In this document: one piece after another, positions 1 through 9,683 of the stretch
Layout of the letters: the number at the start of each line of letters is the position of its first letter
Numbering within the stretch: the first letter of the stretch is position 1
Assembly (NCBI GenBank): GCA_964036315.1
Contig: OZ038496.1
Coordinates: 17,398,033-17,462,032, forward strand
DNA: 64,000 nucleotides
From: Acanthosepion esculentum
Lineage: Eukaryota > Mollusca > Cephalopoda > Sepiida > Sepiidae
Direction: 5' to 3'
The notes under the pieces: generated by a model
The model's database searches: none
Told to the model about the DNA's origin: nothing
Seen by the model: the letters and a program-made list of their open reading frames with translations, nothing else
Made by a program: the position numbers and the translations under genes

Positions 1-190
1 AGAATTTTCTGAATTGTTGTGGAGTCATTTCAAAATAGAGCTGGGGAAGCTTAGCTGCCAGAAACTTAGCGGGGTTTGTTCGGGGTGGAGAGCTCCTTAG
101 CTTGCTCAAAGATGGACAGGGTTTCCCAACTCCTTTAACATAGTCCATTCCATATTTTGTAAGTTCTCTTTCATCAGCTTTACACTTTCA
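1..190 (-). pseudogene. possible retroelement gag fragment
   Basis: Read on the minus strand, this edge carries two overlapping open stretches in different frames. One includes KLMKENLQNMEWTMLKEL, the other PAKFLAAKLPQLYFEMTPQQ and runs off the window edge. The style (Pro-rich linker, then a Leu/Phe-rich helix) resembles the start of an LTR-retroelement gag. An LTR-like segment lies just upstream in that orientation (330-600). A frame change near 115-130 would make it a broken gene. No diagnostic domain is visible, so the assignment is inference. Confidence 0.25.
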
Positions 191-329
191 AATGCTGCAG
201 CATAGATTTTAGCTGAGTTGGCAGAGATTCCTGCTTTGATAAGGTAGTCTTTCCAATTTTAAGGTTCCATCCTGTTTGCTATAACACATAGGATTTAGTT
301 GGACAAACAGATCAGTACTCAGCCATATT

Positions 330-600
330 GCAAGTTGAGTCTGCTCTGTCAAAAGCCCCACGTGCCAGTTTGGAGGTGTTTTATATAGCAGGCTGGGATG
401 TTCCATTACGTTACTTGGACCAGGCTATTCTCTAGGTTCTCATTGGCTGTTGGTTTTGGTGTGAATACTGTGATCAATAAATATCCATCATTAGGCAGCT
501 TTGCATGCCTGAGTATTGGGGCCTGTATTAAGTTACAGGTTGCTTTCTGTTTGTCTTGCCAAACTGGATGCTAGTTTGAAACATTCTTGTGAAGGTGAAT
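330..600. repeat. LTR-like segment, copy A
   Basis: This stretch is similar along its length to the reverse complement of 9195-9535. Shared landmarks in the same order are AGTTGAGTCTG, a TATATA box, a block ending GATTGG or CATTGG, CAATAAATATCCA, and CAACTGGATGCTAGTT (one base different here). The TATA-like box, an AATAAA and the two-copy behaviour suggest a solo or 5' LTR. The terminal TG/CA and a target duplication are not clear. Confidence 0.45.
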
Positions 601-617
601 ATCCATTATTGTTTATT

Positions 618-725
618 GTTTTTTTACAATGACATTCAGCTTGGACAAGGCCTGAGGGCCACTCGAGTTAGAGAATTACATTAAGAGCCACTATATACAA
701 ATAGGCGGGGAACATAGTGAAAAAA
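618..725 (-). mobile_element. LINE-B 3' end fragment
   Basis: A T-rich run is followed by a variant of the LINE-B tail seen elsewhere on the minus strand (ACAAGGCCTGAGGGCCACTC, compare 1865-1900, 3830-3850 and 48298-48320). This is the 3' end of an insertion lying on the minus strand. Only about 100 bp is recognisable. Confidence 0.4.
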
Positions 726-817
726 ATGTTCAAAAACATTTATTCAAATTGTAAATTATTTGAATGAAAATTAATCGAAAGGACAATTATACTAAATGAT
801 AATTATTCAAAATACCT

Positions 818-1110
818 TTGTTTGAAATATGTATATGGTCTTGCTTTGAGAGAGTCAATACAGATTTACCTAGAACTAATAACGCTCTTGAAGGATGGCA
901 TAGGTCTTTTTTGCAGCCAGTGTCATCCAATCATCGCACACTATGGAAATTCTTAGGCACTCTTAAAAGAGAACAGGACCTGCAAGAATTTATATTGCAA
1001 ATGTAAGAGCAGGTTGCCAAAATATCAAGAGCGCCAAGAAATATCACAATGCAAATGGAAAATTTAAAAAAATCATGGCATCCTCTAACGAGTACTCTTT
1101 AGTAGTTGAC
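818..1110 (+). pseudogene. MULE-type transposase C-terminal fragment
   Basis: The open stretch 818-1006 encodes LPRTNNALEGWHRSFLQPVS followed by HRTLWKFLGTLKREQ. This pattern (RTNN.(V/L)EGWH...W.F...L..EQ) is typical of the end of MULE transposase domains in animal FLYWCH-zinc-finger and related proteins. After a stop at 1004 a second frame gives SRLPKYQERQ, where intact relatives have a basic P..KY..R segment, which suggests a small frameshifting indel. The catalytic acidic residues lie in the missing upstream part. It is non-functional as it stands and lies inside inverted ends at 729-1565. Confidence 0.55.
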
Positions 1111-1199
1111 TGTTTTTGTGCAGTATCTGATAAGTTTATAAGCATGGTTTTTACTAAATTGTTTTATTAACGATATTTGTATTTTGAATAATTATCATT

Positions 1200-1432
1200 T
1201 TGTGGTCCAGGTTAGGACTAAGGAAGAACAACACAAACACAAGAGTAGAAATAACGAAGATATATTACACGGAATAATAATACAAGATGTGGAAGGTGTT
1301 AGTATGACTGTCAGTCTGGTTTGGAGTGAACTACTACCGGCTCGACTCGATTCGTCCCTCTCTCTTGAGAGGCGTAGTATACATAGTGTTAGGAAGAGTT
1401 CATTTTGTAGTTATAGGTAGGGACCCATAACA
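1200..1432. other. possible nested insertion (solo-LTR-like)
   Basis: A 233-bp segment starting TTGTGGTCC and ending CCCATAACA is bracketed by TATCATT on both sides (1193-1199 and 1433-1439). It lies inside the MULE-like element and is more GC-rich than its surroundings. TG/CA-like ends and a flanking direct repeat suggest an insertion. A 7-bp duplication is unusual for an LTR element and could be chance. Confidence 0.3.
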
Positions 1433-1589
1433 TATCATTAGGTATTTCTTTTAATTTTTACATTTTTATTACAATAAAGAATTTTGCATTTCAAATAATT
1501 ATCATTTCAATTAATTTTTATTCAAACTATTTACAATTTGAATAAATGTTTTTGAATGATTGTTTCCGAACAATGAATGTTTACATAAT

Positions 1590-2250
1590 TGGCAAGGAAG
1601 ATAACAGTTAACCTTTGACTTGAACAGGTTAAGTTTATAGTGATCGGGAGAAACATCCTTTTGGGAGTCAGTTCCACAGAGCTGTGATTTGCAGGAAGAA
1701 GCTGCTCAAGTGGAACTTCTCATCAATAAAATATAGAAGAAATGTGGGTCATTTGGTACAATGTAAGTGAAATGGTGGGTCCTTGCCATGAAGGTCATGC
1801 CTGGCGAAACCACGAAATGTAGTTCGTCCAAACACTTTGTTTCATTTTTTTTTTAATAATGTTCAGCCAATACAAGACCCAAGAGCCATTCAAGGTAGAG
1901 AATTTATTGAATAAAGTATGTGCTAGAATGAAGTGAAGATTGATTTGAAGCTTGTAGTTTTCAGCAGAGCATACATACAGGAGTTTTTTCCAGAAAGTAG
2001 TAGTAATCAGGGAAAAACTGTCTAAATGGAAGATCCTCCTTACAGATGGGATACAGAGGAAATGTGGGTGATTCATCACTGTGGATGTAACATGGTGATT
2101 CCTAGGTATAAATGTCTGAACTGGCAGAACGAAAGACTTGAGCTCATCTGAACATTTGTCATGGAAATAGTGATAGTATAGCGATAGGCTTGCAACTTTT
2201 TGTCTGTGGCAAAAGAGGCTGTAGAGCAGAAAATAATTTGTTTTCTCCAA
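1590..2250 (-). mobile_element. LINE-B fragments (Jockey/L2-like), two pieces
   Basis: On the minus strand 1845-2250 encodes a degraded ORF2 C-terminus (CHRQKVASLSLYYHYFHDKC, then a region ending near the usual LWNSLP position as FWKKLL). It ends in a poly-T tract at about 1846-1855, the antisense of its poly-A. Bases 1590-1840 hold a second, overlapping piece of the same family, recognisable from TTCCACAGAGCTG and repeated at 3900-4100, 10930-11100 and 48420-48600. Both are 5'-truncated and riddled with stops. This is the usual remnant of target-primed insertion. Confidence 0.6.
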
Positions 2251-2289
2251 GACTACGTAAATGATTTTCAACTAGATAAGAGATGGCAT

Positions 2290-2360
2290 AACAATTATAA
2301 TTGGCAAGCTAATTTCAAATTCCAGCCTGTAGAAGTCAAATGGCTTACCTTCTAACATGG
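2290..2360 (+). mobile_element. tRNA-derived SINE fragment
   Basis: AATTGGCAAGCTAATTTCAA followed by ATTCCAGCC matches the promoter B-box neighbourhood of the SINE at 3460-3790 (AATTGGCAAGTTGTGTTCAA, then ATTCCAG). Only the head region is recognisable. Confidence 0.3.
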
Positions 2361-2749
2361 CTGCCTCCTTGTAAAGGCAGGACATTTAATCTACCTCATT
2401 TATAGGAGAGTACCTAATACAGCAGGTAGGTTAGTCCACTTTACTAGAATGGACCTGCCCAACACATTTGCATGAGTGAACTCTATTCACCCATATATCT
2501 CTCCATTAAATCACTCAGTGCTGTTCTATTTTCAACTTGGTGATTACACCAGTCTACTTGTGAGTCAGACCAGTTGCAAGTTAACCAATATTTTACACAG
2601 TCGAGTATAAATATACAATATTCCACAAAACCTGCATATATGGAAATTAATTGAAGCTATTCAGATGAACATTTTATTCCCACTTCTAATATAGAAGATG
2701 GAGCCTGAAATTTTCATGTGAGTTTTTTTTTTTTAAATTCCATGTTTCT
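2361..2749. other. no recognisable feature
   Basis: No open frame of note, no repeat family I can place and no RNA gene. Composition is AT-rich. Confidence 0.5.
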
Positions 2750-2960
2750 TCAGGCCATAGATGATCATGGCTTTCCGCAGATTCCTTTTCTTTATTATCT
2801 GTGAATTGCCAATGCAAGTCCCTTCAGGATGTAGGCGATCATGGCCCGCCACAGATTCCTTTTCTTTATTATCTAAGAATTATCAAAAAGATAATAGAGT
2901 TGTTTCCGCACTATGTCACCACAGTCAGGAATTTTCCTTCTTTTAGATTGGTTGCCACCC
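2750..2960 (-). mobile_element. LINE-C tail fragment with a 74-bp tandem duplication
   Basis: On the minus strand GGAATCTGCGGAAAGCCATGATC matches the WRAMI-type tail seen in LINE-C fragments at 50590, 47770 and 63710. The same block occurs again 74 bp further on (GATCATGG at 2763 and 2837), so a short tandem duplication is visible. It is too short for a firm family assignment. Confidence 0.35.
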
Positions 2961-3459
2961 AAGGTTGAAAGGCCCAATTTACCCTGTTATTTAATCTATG
3001 GCTAAGAGATGAATTTGTATTTTTCCAAGGGCATTAATGTAAATGTTTATGCAACACACAAGGCCTGGATTTGAACTTGGCCCAACTATTTTCTGATAAT
3101 GAGTTCACTAACCACACATCCCAGGGTGAGATTCTTTATTATATAGTCTACTGCCGTTCTTTATGTTAATCATGCTTAACTAATGGCAGATAATGCATTG
3201 ACTTGTGGTGATAGACTTTAATACTTGTGTTGTCAGATGAAGCTTGTCTGGCAAGAACACAAGAACATTTAACTGTTAAAATGACAACACTTTTCTTGTG
3301 TATGGGCAGTAGGAAATTAAATCCCAAACTGTCCAGCAAGCGATTTGGGTGACAAACTGACTAAAGCTCCAGACTCCAACAAAACAATAGTCAGGCAAAG
3401 GTGTCAGGATCTTGTCGAGCTCATTGGCAATTTGATAACAAATCACAGATTTACAGGTT
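2961..3459. other. no recognisable feature
   Basis: AT-rich sequence with no coding signal. A short open stretch at 3345-3551 runs into the SINE and is not supported by any homology I can see. Confidence 0.45.
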
Positions 3460-3790
3460 TTTTAAACAGATATGTGGAAAATGGAATTGGCAAGTTGTGT
3501 TCAAATTCCAGACCAGTCAGTTACATTCCTCTTTGCCATAATACCCTTTAAAAAGGTAGGAGTCAGTTTCTTCCCCCTACAGCTATAGATTAAATAGCAA
3601 GGTCAACTGGGCTCTCTAGCCTTGGATGGTAACTAGTCTAAGAGAAAGAAGTATTCCAAACCATGGAAAAAAGCAAAGGGAAATCACTCCACTATCTCTC
3701 CCAAGAATGTGTGGTAATTCACAGATAATAATAAAAAAGGAGTCCGTAGAGAGTCATGATCCCCTATATCATGAAGGGTCTTGGCATTAA
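3460..3790 (+). mobile_element. tRNA-derived SINE
   Basis: The head contains GTGTTCAAATTCCAG, a Pol III B-box-like motif. It is followed by a body shared with 15480-15735: a block around ACATTCCTCTTTGCC, then CTACAGCTATAGATTAAATAGCA, then CCTTGGATGGTAACTAGTCT. The 3' part (GAGAGTCATGATCCCCTATATC, then ATGAAGGG) resembles the LINE-C tail at 63700-63740. This suggests the SINE shares its 3' end with that LINE, as many SINEs do. Pol III transcription and LINE-assisted retroposition are known for such elements; the pairing here is inference. Confidence 0.55.
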
Positions 3791-3799
3791 AAAATACTC

Positions 3800-4110
3800 T
3801 TATTTTTTTATGGTAATTTTCATCCTGTACAAGACCCAGGACCACTCAAAATTATGTTAAGGAGCAGTTTATATGAATAGGAGGGGAAGATAACTGCTAA
3901 CTTTAGCCTTGAACAGAAGATTGTAGTGAGTCTGATCCACAGAGCAGTAGTTCACAGGAAGAAGCTGTTTGAGTAGAACTTACTTCTCACCAATGGAATA
4001 TGGACTGAATGTAGGTGGTTTGCTACAATCTAAGTTTTGTGATGTCAGACACTTACTTGTTGTCACTTTTGTGATGTCAATGAAGGCTTGTTATCACGTT
4101 CGTAATGCTC
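3800..4110 (-). mobile_element. LINE-B 3' fragment
   Basis: A T-rich tract at 3801-3809 is followed by the LINE-B tail (CCTGTACAAGACCCAGGACC) and the block GGGGAAGATAACTGCTAACT, parallel to 1590-1800 and 48385-48600. Reading is on the minus strand, 5'-truncated and full of stops. Confidence 0.5.
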
Positions 4111-4409
4111 TTTGTAGTTGAGACTTTGGAATCGCAGATACTAGTAGTAACTCCTTCAAATAATACTTGTACTAGTAATACTTGTTTGAATAGTAACCAC
4201 TGAATAGTAAGCTGAAGAGTGATTGGTATAGAGAAATAGTATAGAGGATAATATAGAGAATTGCAATCACTTAGACGCCATGCTAATTCCCATATATACC
4301 TTTCCTTTACGATCACATGATCTACTTATTAGAAATTGATTCACCCGTGTTTGCTCACTGGTGATCTATGTCCAAACTCCAGTGTTGGCAATGACGCTTT
4401 ATCCCTATA

Positions 4410-4740
4410 CAACAGTAAATGGCATGGCAGGTCCTAAATGTGAAGGTTAGACCTGGTGGAACCAAATAATGTAGTTTGTCCAAGAACTTTCCATGGAAGT
4501 AGTAATAGAGCCGTGAAAGCTTGCCACGTCCCACCTGTGAGAGAGAGGCTGGAGGGTGGAAAATAATTCTTCTCAGAGCCTCTTTTGAATGTCAACACTG
4601 GAAAGTGAGGACTGGGCAGGTTCTACTCCATTTTTGGCCTGATCTGTCTTTTATAAAGTTAGAGGATATCATGAGGAGTCAGGTACTTACTGGAGCGGTA
4701 CAGGGAGCCAATTATTTTACCTGCATCTTTAGCAATGGAT
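4410..4740 (-). mobile_element. LINE-B fragment
   Basis: Segments GCATGGCAGGTCCTAAATGT and ACTTTCCATGGAAGTAGTAA parallel 48570-48660. Further on, TTGGCCTGATCTGTCTTTTA and GAGTCAGGTACTTACTGGAG match 49228-49295. This is an internal, degraded part of LINE-B ORF2 on the minus strand. The open frame at 4521-4769 on the plus strand is its shadow. Confidence 0.45.
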
Positions 4741-5242
4741 TGTATATAACAGTTGAACTTGAGGTTTAAGGCCCAATATTCTTTTAAGGCATGATGCCTC
4801 CTTGAGGGGACATCATGGCCACCAGTAGTTCAGGGCCTGATTGGCCGTGATGGAATGTAACTAGTAAAATTCTGACCCCTTGACATTTTCATTTATTTTG
4901 TTTACAGTTTTATCTTTGGAATGCAACAGTGGTTGCAAAAGAAAAGAACGGTCTTGCCTGTTCAGCTGATGCCAATCAAAAGGCTGGTTTATCCACTGTC
5001 AGTCTTGACAGAGGTTAAGGGTTGTTGGAAGAGAAATGGTCATTCTAATTATGATCGAGATTCAGATGTTGACTGGTAAATAAGCCAAGCAGAAAAACTA
5101 GGACAAGGCAATCGTTTTCTTGGAGGAACTAAGAGTTGGGACGGCTGGCATAGTTAGGAACTACATTTGAGAAATGTTGCTTGAAGCATTCTTTAGAAGA
5201 AGAACATCCGAATCAATATGAAAACAATGTTAATACCTGCTC
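4741..5242. other. no recognisable feature
   Basis: No homology or repeat recognised. TTTGTTTACAG at about 4898-4908 looks like a splice acceptor, but no coding exon with homology follows it. Confidence 0.4.
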
Positions 5243-5352
5243 TCTATAATTTCTTTTCTCTTTCTCTCCTCTCTCTCACACTCTCTCTAATCTCTTTTTC
5301 CTCTCTCACTCACTATCTCTCTCTCTCAATTTCTCTCTCTCTCTCTCTCTGT
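5243..5352. repeat. CT-rich microsatellite
   Basis: Imperfect (CT)n with interruptions, ending in a nearly pure tract at 5330-5350. Confidence 0.85.
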
Positions 5353-5702
5353 TCTGTTTCCAAGACCAACCTTGGTTAAGCAACTGAAACTAAGAATAGA
5401 AACAAAAACCAAAAAATGTAAGGAAATAAAGATTATCTTCTCTTGATTGCAGTTTGTAAAATAAACTAAAGAAGACATAAATAATTTGGATGGAAATGGT
5501 TGCAGTGGAAGGATTTGGGGTGTAAGGGAGGGTGACAGAGAAGTGTTATGGCTTAATAGGTGTGGGGAAGCAGTTGTAAGAGGATGGTTGCATGATGATA
5601 GTGGTGGTGATGGAGAAAATTTTAATATTTAAAGTTGATGCAATAGAAGGCTCAAGAGCCACTTATGGCAGAAGATTACTGAATGAAGTGCTCGAAATAT
5701 TT

Positions 5703-6440
5703 GGGCCACCTTGGTAAATTAATTACTTTTGTTAATTTTAACCTACAATCAATAGTGATTAGAATTATTCTTTTCCCAGTACATTTTATGATCTTTGATG
5801 GCCAACTTACTGTATTTCCATTAATGCTGTATGGTGAATGATAGAGTATCTTAAGCAGTGTGATGCTGAAAAAAAAACATATATAAATACTGGGCTACCA
5901 TAAAAAAATTTCACCTTTCAGCTCTTTTAATTTAAGAAGAGAGCTGAAAGGTGAAATTACTAAGTTAAAAGTAATGATTTCTTTTTTGCAAAATTGATCT
6001 TTATTATTATAGAAAGTACAAATTTTCAAAGTATGGAGTTAGTGATTATTGCTGCTGTCTTTGGCTAAAATAATTGCCTCAGTTCAAATGTGGCATTTAA
6101 TGGAACAAGGTCCAGATTTTCTAATCGGGAGTTCTTTCTCATTCTTCTTGTAAGTAATCCCAAAGCTCTTGGAGATTGCGTGGTTTTCGTTGGAGCACTT
6201 GTTTCTTCAGTTCCCACCCCAATTTGTTCAGTTATATTGAAATCAGGACTTTGTGCTGGTCACTTTTCTAAAATTTGAACATCTTCATTGACAAGAAACC
6301 AATTTGTTGCATGTGATGTGTGGCAAAGAGCTCCATCATATTGAAAAAAAATATTCTCCGTCTAATTGCCTGGTAGAAGATTAGTAAACTAATATAGTTT
6401 TTGCTGTTTAGGTTTCTATCAACTTTTAACAATTTTCTTT
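5703..6440 (-). pseudogene. Tc1-like transposase pseudogene, copy 1
   Basis: On the minus strand 6090-6335 gives FQYDGALCHTSHATNWFLVN, then a stop, then PAQSPDFN. These are the second catalytic Asp block (QxDxAxxH-like) and the WPAQSPDLNPIE-like block of Tc1/mariner transposases, so the family call is firm. The Trp codon of WPAQSPD has become TGA and other indels are present. About 290 bp of AT-rich sequence lies downstream of the transposase end (5703-6000) and is shared with copy 2. Copy 1 runs directly into copy 2 at about 6440-6465, a head-to-tail arrangement. N-terminal HTH domains are not visible. Confidence 0.7.
5908..5958. repeat. short inverted repeat in Tc1 copy 1
   Basis: ATTTCACCTTTCAGCTCTT is followed, after a short AT spacer, by its reverse complement with a 2-base difference (AGAGAGCTGAAAGGTGAAAT). 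In copy 2 the equivalent position (6668-6690) has only one arm, so the second arm was added in copy 1. Confidence 0.7.
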
Positions 6441-6461
6441 TACCATAGCTTTTGATGCAAT

Positions 6462-7150
6462 TCTACCTTGATAAATTAATTAATTTTGTTAATGTTACCC
6501 TCAAATCGGGAGTGATTAGTAATATGCTCTTCTCTGTTTATTTTTTATGATCTTTGAGGGCCAGAAAAGAAGTTATTGCAATTTCGTTAATGCCGTGGAG
6601 TGTATAGAGCGTCAATGATAGTGATACTGAAAAAAAAAAAATTTGAAAATATTGGTCCACCAATGAAAATTTTACCATTCAACTCTTATCTTCATGTAAA
6701 AAAGAATTTGTTTTTGCAAAAATTGATCTTTATTATTATAGAAAGTACAAAGCTGCAAATTATGGAGTTAGTGATTAGAGCTGCTGTCTTTGGGTAAAAT
6801 AATTGACTCATTTAAATGTGGCATTTAATGGAACAAATCCAGATTTTCTCATCAGGAATTCTTTCTCATTCTTCTTGTAAGTAATCCCAAAGCTCTTGAA
6901 GATTGCATGGTTTTCATTGGAGCACTTCTTTCTTCAGTTACCACCCCAATTTGTTCAATTATATTGAGATCAGGACTTTGAGCTGGCCATTTTTCTAAAC
7001 TTTGAACCTTGCTACACAACACATGCAGCAAAATTCTTGTGGATGAATATGGATTGTGGATGTGTTATGCAGGAAAAATTCACCTTTTTTATGGTCTGAA
7101 AATTAGACCATAATAAACTAATATTGTTTACACTGTTTGTTTCCAACAAC
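6462..7150 (-). pseudogene. Tc1-like transposase pseudogene, copy 2
   Basis: Same layout as copy 1, offset by about 760 bp. Shared blocks include TTGATCTTTATTATTATAGA, TGTGGCATTTAATGGAACAA and CTTGTAAGTAATCCCAAAGC. The PAQSPD-equivalent (AGCTGGCCATTTTTCT on the plus strand) retains the Trp codon that copy 1 lost. The copy is interrupted at about 7150 by the poly-T end of a LINE-A insertion. Confidence 0.65.
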
Positions 7151-7965
7151 TTTTACCATTTTTTTTTCCTTTTTTTTTAATCATTTCACCATAATCAAGG
7201 CTATAAAGCCACTAAGACTCAAGGGTTTACAGAGTGTTAGAAAGTGTGAGAAAAAAGAAAAATACTTTTAAGGAGAGAGAACAATAAAAGAACAAGAACT
7301 AAAAAGACAAATGATAATGACTGACATTACATTTACATTTTTGAAGATCAAAGTTGCCTGACAAGAAAGAAGCCAGAAGAGAGTTCCACAAGCAAGAAGT
7401 GTGATAGAAGAAACTGTTAACATAGAACTTATGGTTACATCTAGCCATTTCAATTATAAAATGATGACACCTTGCTGCCAATCTAGTACTGTGTTTAAAT
7501 TCATAAAGTCTAAGTACAATAGAAGAAAGTTCATCAGAACATTTACCATGGAAATATTTATAGAAAAGGCTAAAGAAAGTTATGTTACAGCAGTGGAAAA
7601 GTGAGTGAAGGTAGGATGCCAGGTCAAGACTAATAACATTGCAGATTCTTCTCTGGATTTTATAAAGAATTTCTGAATGTATAGCAGGAGCACCAGAGCA
7701 AATTTGGCATCAATATTCAAAGCAAAGACTTATACATTTGTAAATTAGATTCTGGAGAGAAAAATTATCTAGCATGACATAGGGAACCAAATTTCCTAGC
7801 AACAGACCAAGCAATTGATTCAATATAATCTTTCTGCTTCATGTCAATGGAAAATGTGAGACCAAGATGGCTCAATGGTTTACTCTCCTGAAGGTTAGAA
7901 TCAGTCCTGCTAATGTGAATGATAGAAAGAAAAGAAAATAAGATGTCTTTTCTACATTCCTGTAA
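7151..7965 (-). mobile_element. LINE-A 3' fragment
   Basis: A poly-T tract (7151-7178), then TTTCACCATAATCAAGGCTA, marks the 3' end of a minus-strand LINE-A. The minus strand then encodes a degraded ORF2 C-terminus. It contains the LWNSLL-like motif near 7380, a HHF-containing segment near 7460, and the KVW/FFSPESI-like region near 7740-7790, broken by stops and frameshifts. LINE-A belongs to the Jockey/CR1/L2 group by the R-S-A-R-K-V-G-S-L...Y-K-S-T-I...W-N-S-L-P pattern. Confidence 0.65.
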
Positions 7966-7969
7966 ATTG

Positions 7970-8060
7970 TGGCCAATCTAGTACTGCATATAAATTCATA
8001 AAGTCTAGGTACCATGGAGGAAAGTTCATCAGAACATTAACCATGGAAATATTTATAGAA
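7970..8060 (-). mobile_element. short LINE-A repeat piece
   Basis: CCAATCTAGTACTGCATATA to AAATATTTATAGAAAA repeats the segment at 7480-7565 and 8207-8290. It is a third partial copy wedged between two longer LINE-A pieces, from nested insertion or local duplication. Confidence 0.6.
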
Positions 8061-8104
8061 AATCACAGGGAAGCTGAAGGGTAGGGATAAAGACACCATG
8101 ATGA

Positions 8105-8680
8105 TTAAATTTCTTTAAAATAATTATTATATAAAAAATTGTTGACATAGAACTTAAAGTTACATCTAGCTATTTCAACTATAAAATGATGAGACCTTGC
8201 TGCCAATCTAGTGCTGCATTTAAATTCATAAAGTCTAGGTACCATAGAGGAAACTTCATCAGAACATTTACCATGGAAATATTTATAGAAAAGCTCCAGG
8301 GATGAAATGTTAGAGCAGTAGGGAAATGACTGAAACCAAGATGTAGGCCAGTGAGTGAAGGTAAGATGCCAGGTCAAGACCAGTAACATTGCAGAGTCTT
8401 CTCTGGATTTTATTTAGGATTTCTAAATATATAACAGGAGCACCAGACCATATGTGGTAGCAATATTCAAAGCACTGATGAATAGTAGACTTATAAATAT
8501 GTAAGATAGATTCTGGAGAGAAAAATTGTCTAGCCTGACACAGTGAACCAACTTTCCTAGCAGCAGATCTAGCAATTGATTCCTTATAATCTATCTGTTT
8601 CATGTCAGCTGAGGAGGCACACTGAGTCACTCTCCTGGAGGACAGCATCAGCCATGCAGACAGACGGCAGAAAGGGTTTT
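8105..8680 (-). mobile_element. LINE-A ORF2 C-terminal fragment
   Basis: Two overlapping minus-strand frames (8310-8648 and 8105-8389) together cover the end of a Jockey/CR1/L2-like reverse transcriptase ORF. The first has ARKVGSLCQARQFFSPESIL, YKSTIHQCFEYC and IQRRLCNVTGLDL; the second has LFYKYFHGKCSDE and AARSHHFIVE. A frameshift near 8330-8380 separates them. The catalytic YxDD region is upstream and absent, so this is a 5'-truncated dead copy. It holds the segment (8145-8238) that resembles the 108-bp satellite monomer. Confidence 0.75.
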
Positions 8681-8689
8681 CTCAGACAA

Positions 8690-9190
8690 TGAGTAGAGAA
8701 CAGTTTTGTTTTGGAGGCGTTATAATTAAGAAGTCATTCATTGTCACCTTATCAAACTGATCCAATTTACTATTAAGACAGAAGCAAATACAATATATTT
8801 CCACATATAAGATGACCTTTAAATTCCAAAAATCACCCTTAAAAATTGGGAGTTGCCTTATAGTACAATTCTAACCTCAGTAGGCTAACCTCAGCCTTGG
8901 TATGATAACCAATAACATATATGTAAAGCTTCACATTGTCAAATAAACTGATAATAAAAGTAATAAAACAATTTCTATCTTATATACTACTGTCATAACT
9001 CCATAATAAATTGCCTACTCAAAAAATAATTCTATATCAACGAAATCAACTTGTATACATCCAAGCTTAGCTGAGAAAATGTAAATATCGAGTTATGATT
9101 GCATTCAAAGCAATGGAATGTACTATTATTGTACATTATCATACTGTTATTAGCAGTAGTTTGTGATTGTCGATGAAGTATAAGTAAATG
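8690..9190. other. no recognisable feature
   Basis: AT-rich sequence without open frames or recognisable repeat families. Confidence 0.45.
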
Positions 9191-9194
9191 GCCA

Positions 9195-9535
9195 TTAGTA
9201 CACCAGGCTGTGTGTAACTGTTTAGATATAGACTCCTCTTAGAGTCACCTTTGCAAGGAGGTTTCCAACTAGCATCCAGTTGGCTGACAAAAATAAAGTG
9301 TTGTAACTCAATACATTTCCTTCTCTTGAATAAGTCACAGTATGTTGGATATTTATTGAGCACAATATCCACACTGGAATAATCAACCAATCAGAACTTA
9401 CAGAATAGGCTTGCCCAAGTAACAAAATGGAATCTCCCAAGCTAGTACGTGGTATTGGTAGTTGGTTTATATAACATAAACCACCTACCAATTTGCCCAG
9501 CAGATGAACTTGGTCCGTCAGACTCAACTTCTATT
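9195..9535. repeat. LTR-like segment, copy B
   Basis: Inverted relative to the segment at 330-600 and collinear with it. It contains TTTATATAACATAAACC and, on the other strand, CTCAATAAATATCC. Two open frames on the minus strand (9139-9390, 9222-9527) have no homology I recognise and are probably incidental. No matching partner lies nearby, so it is probably a solo copy. Confidence 0.4.
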
Positions 9536-9577
9536 ACAGTCTGTTGCTATTACCAAATTCTACAGAACAAAGATGAA

Positions 9578-9627
9578 TTTCCACTGGAACATTAACAATC
9601 AAAAGATTGTCCATGTTCCAGTAGAAG
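9578..9627. repeat. hairpin-forming inverted repeat
   Basis: CCACTGGAACATTAACAATC, then four A, then GATTGTCCATGTTCCAGTAG: arms of about 20 bp with a 4-base loop and two mismatches. Confidence 0.7.
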
Positions 9628-9683
9628 TTTTTAGTCAAAGTTTTAGTGTAAAAAAAACAAGCTGATGATCAACTACAATGACT

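Larger units (their letters stand above)
729..1565. mobile_element. MULE-like DNA transposon with long terminal inverted repeats
   Basis: Bases 729-805 (TTCAAAAACATTTATTCAAA...) are closely matched by the reverse complement of about 1486-1563, giving inverted ends of roughly 75-80 bp. Between them lies a fragment with MULE/FLYWCH-type transposase similarity (818-1110). Long inverted ends around such a transposase fit a Mutator-like element. Most of the transposase is missing, so this is a deleted, non-autonomous copy. I could not identify the 9-bp target duplication expected of MULEs. A further insertion appears to sit at 1200-1432. Confidence 0.55.

Noticed and set aside
4898..4960. Splice acceptor and exon
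   Set aside because: TTTGTTTACAG looks like an acceptor, but no open frame with homology or donor partner follows.
8310..8648. Small host genes at LINE-derived frames (8310-8648, 43564-44118, 61720-62088)
   Set aside because: They carry the LINE-A ORF2 C-terminal motifs with poly-A tails and recur many times in the window.
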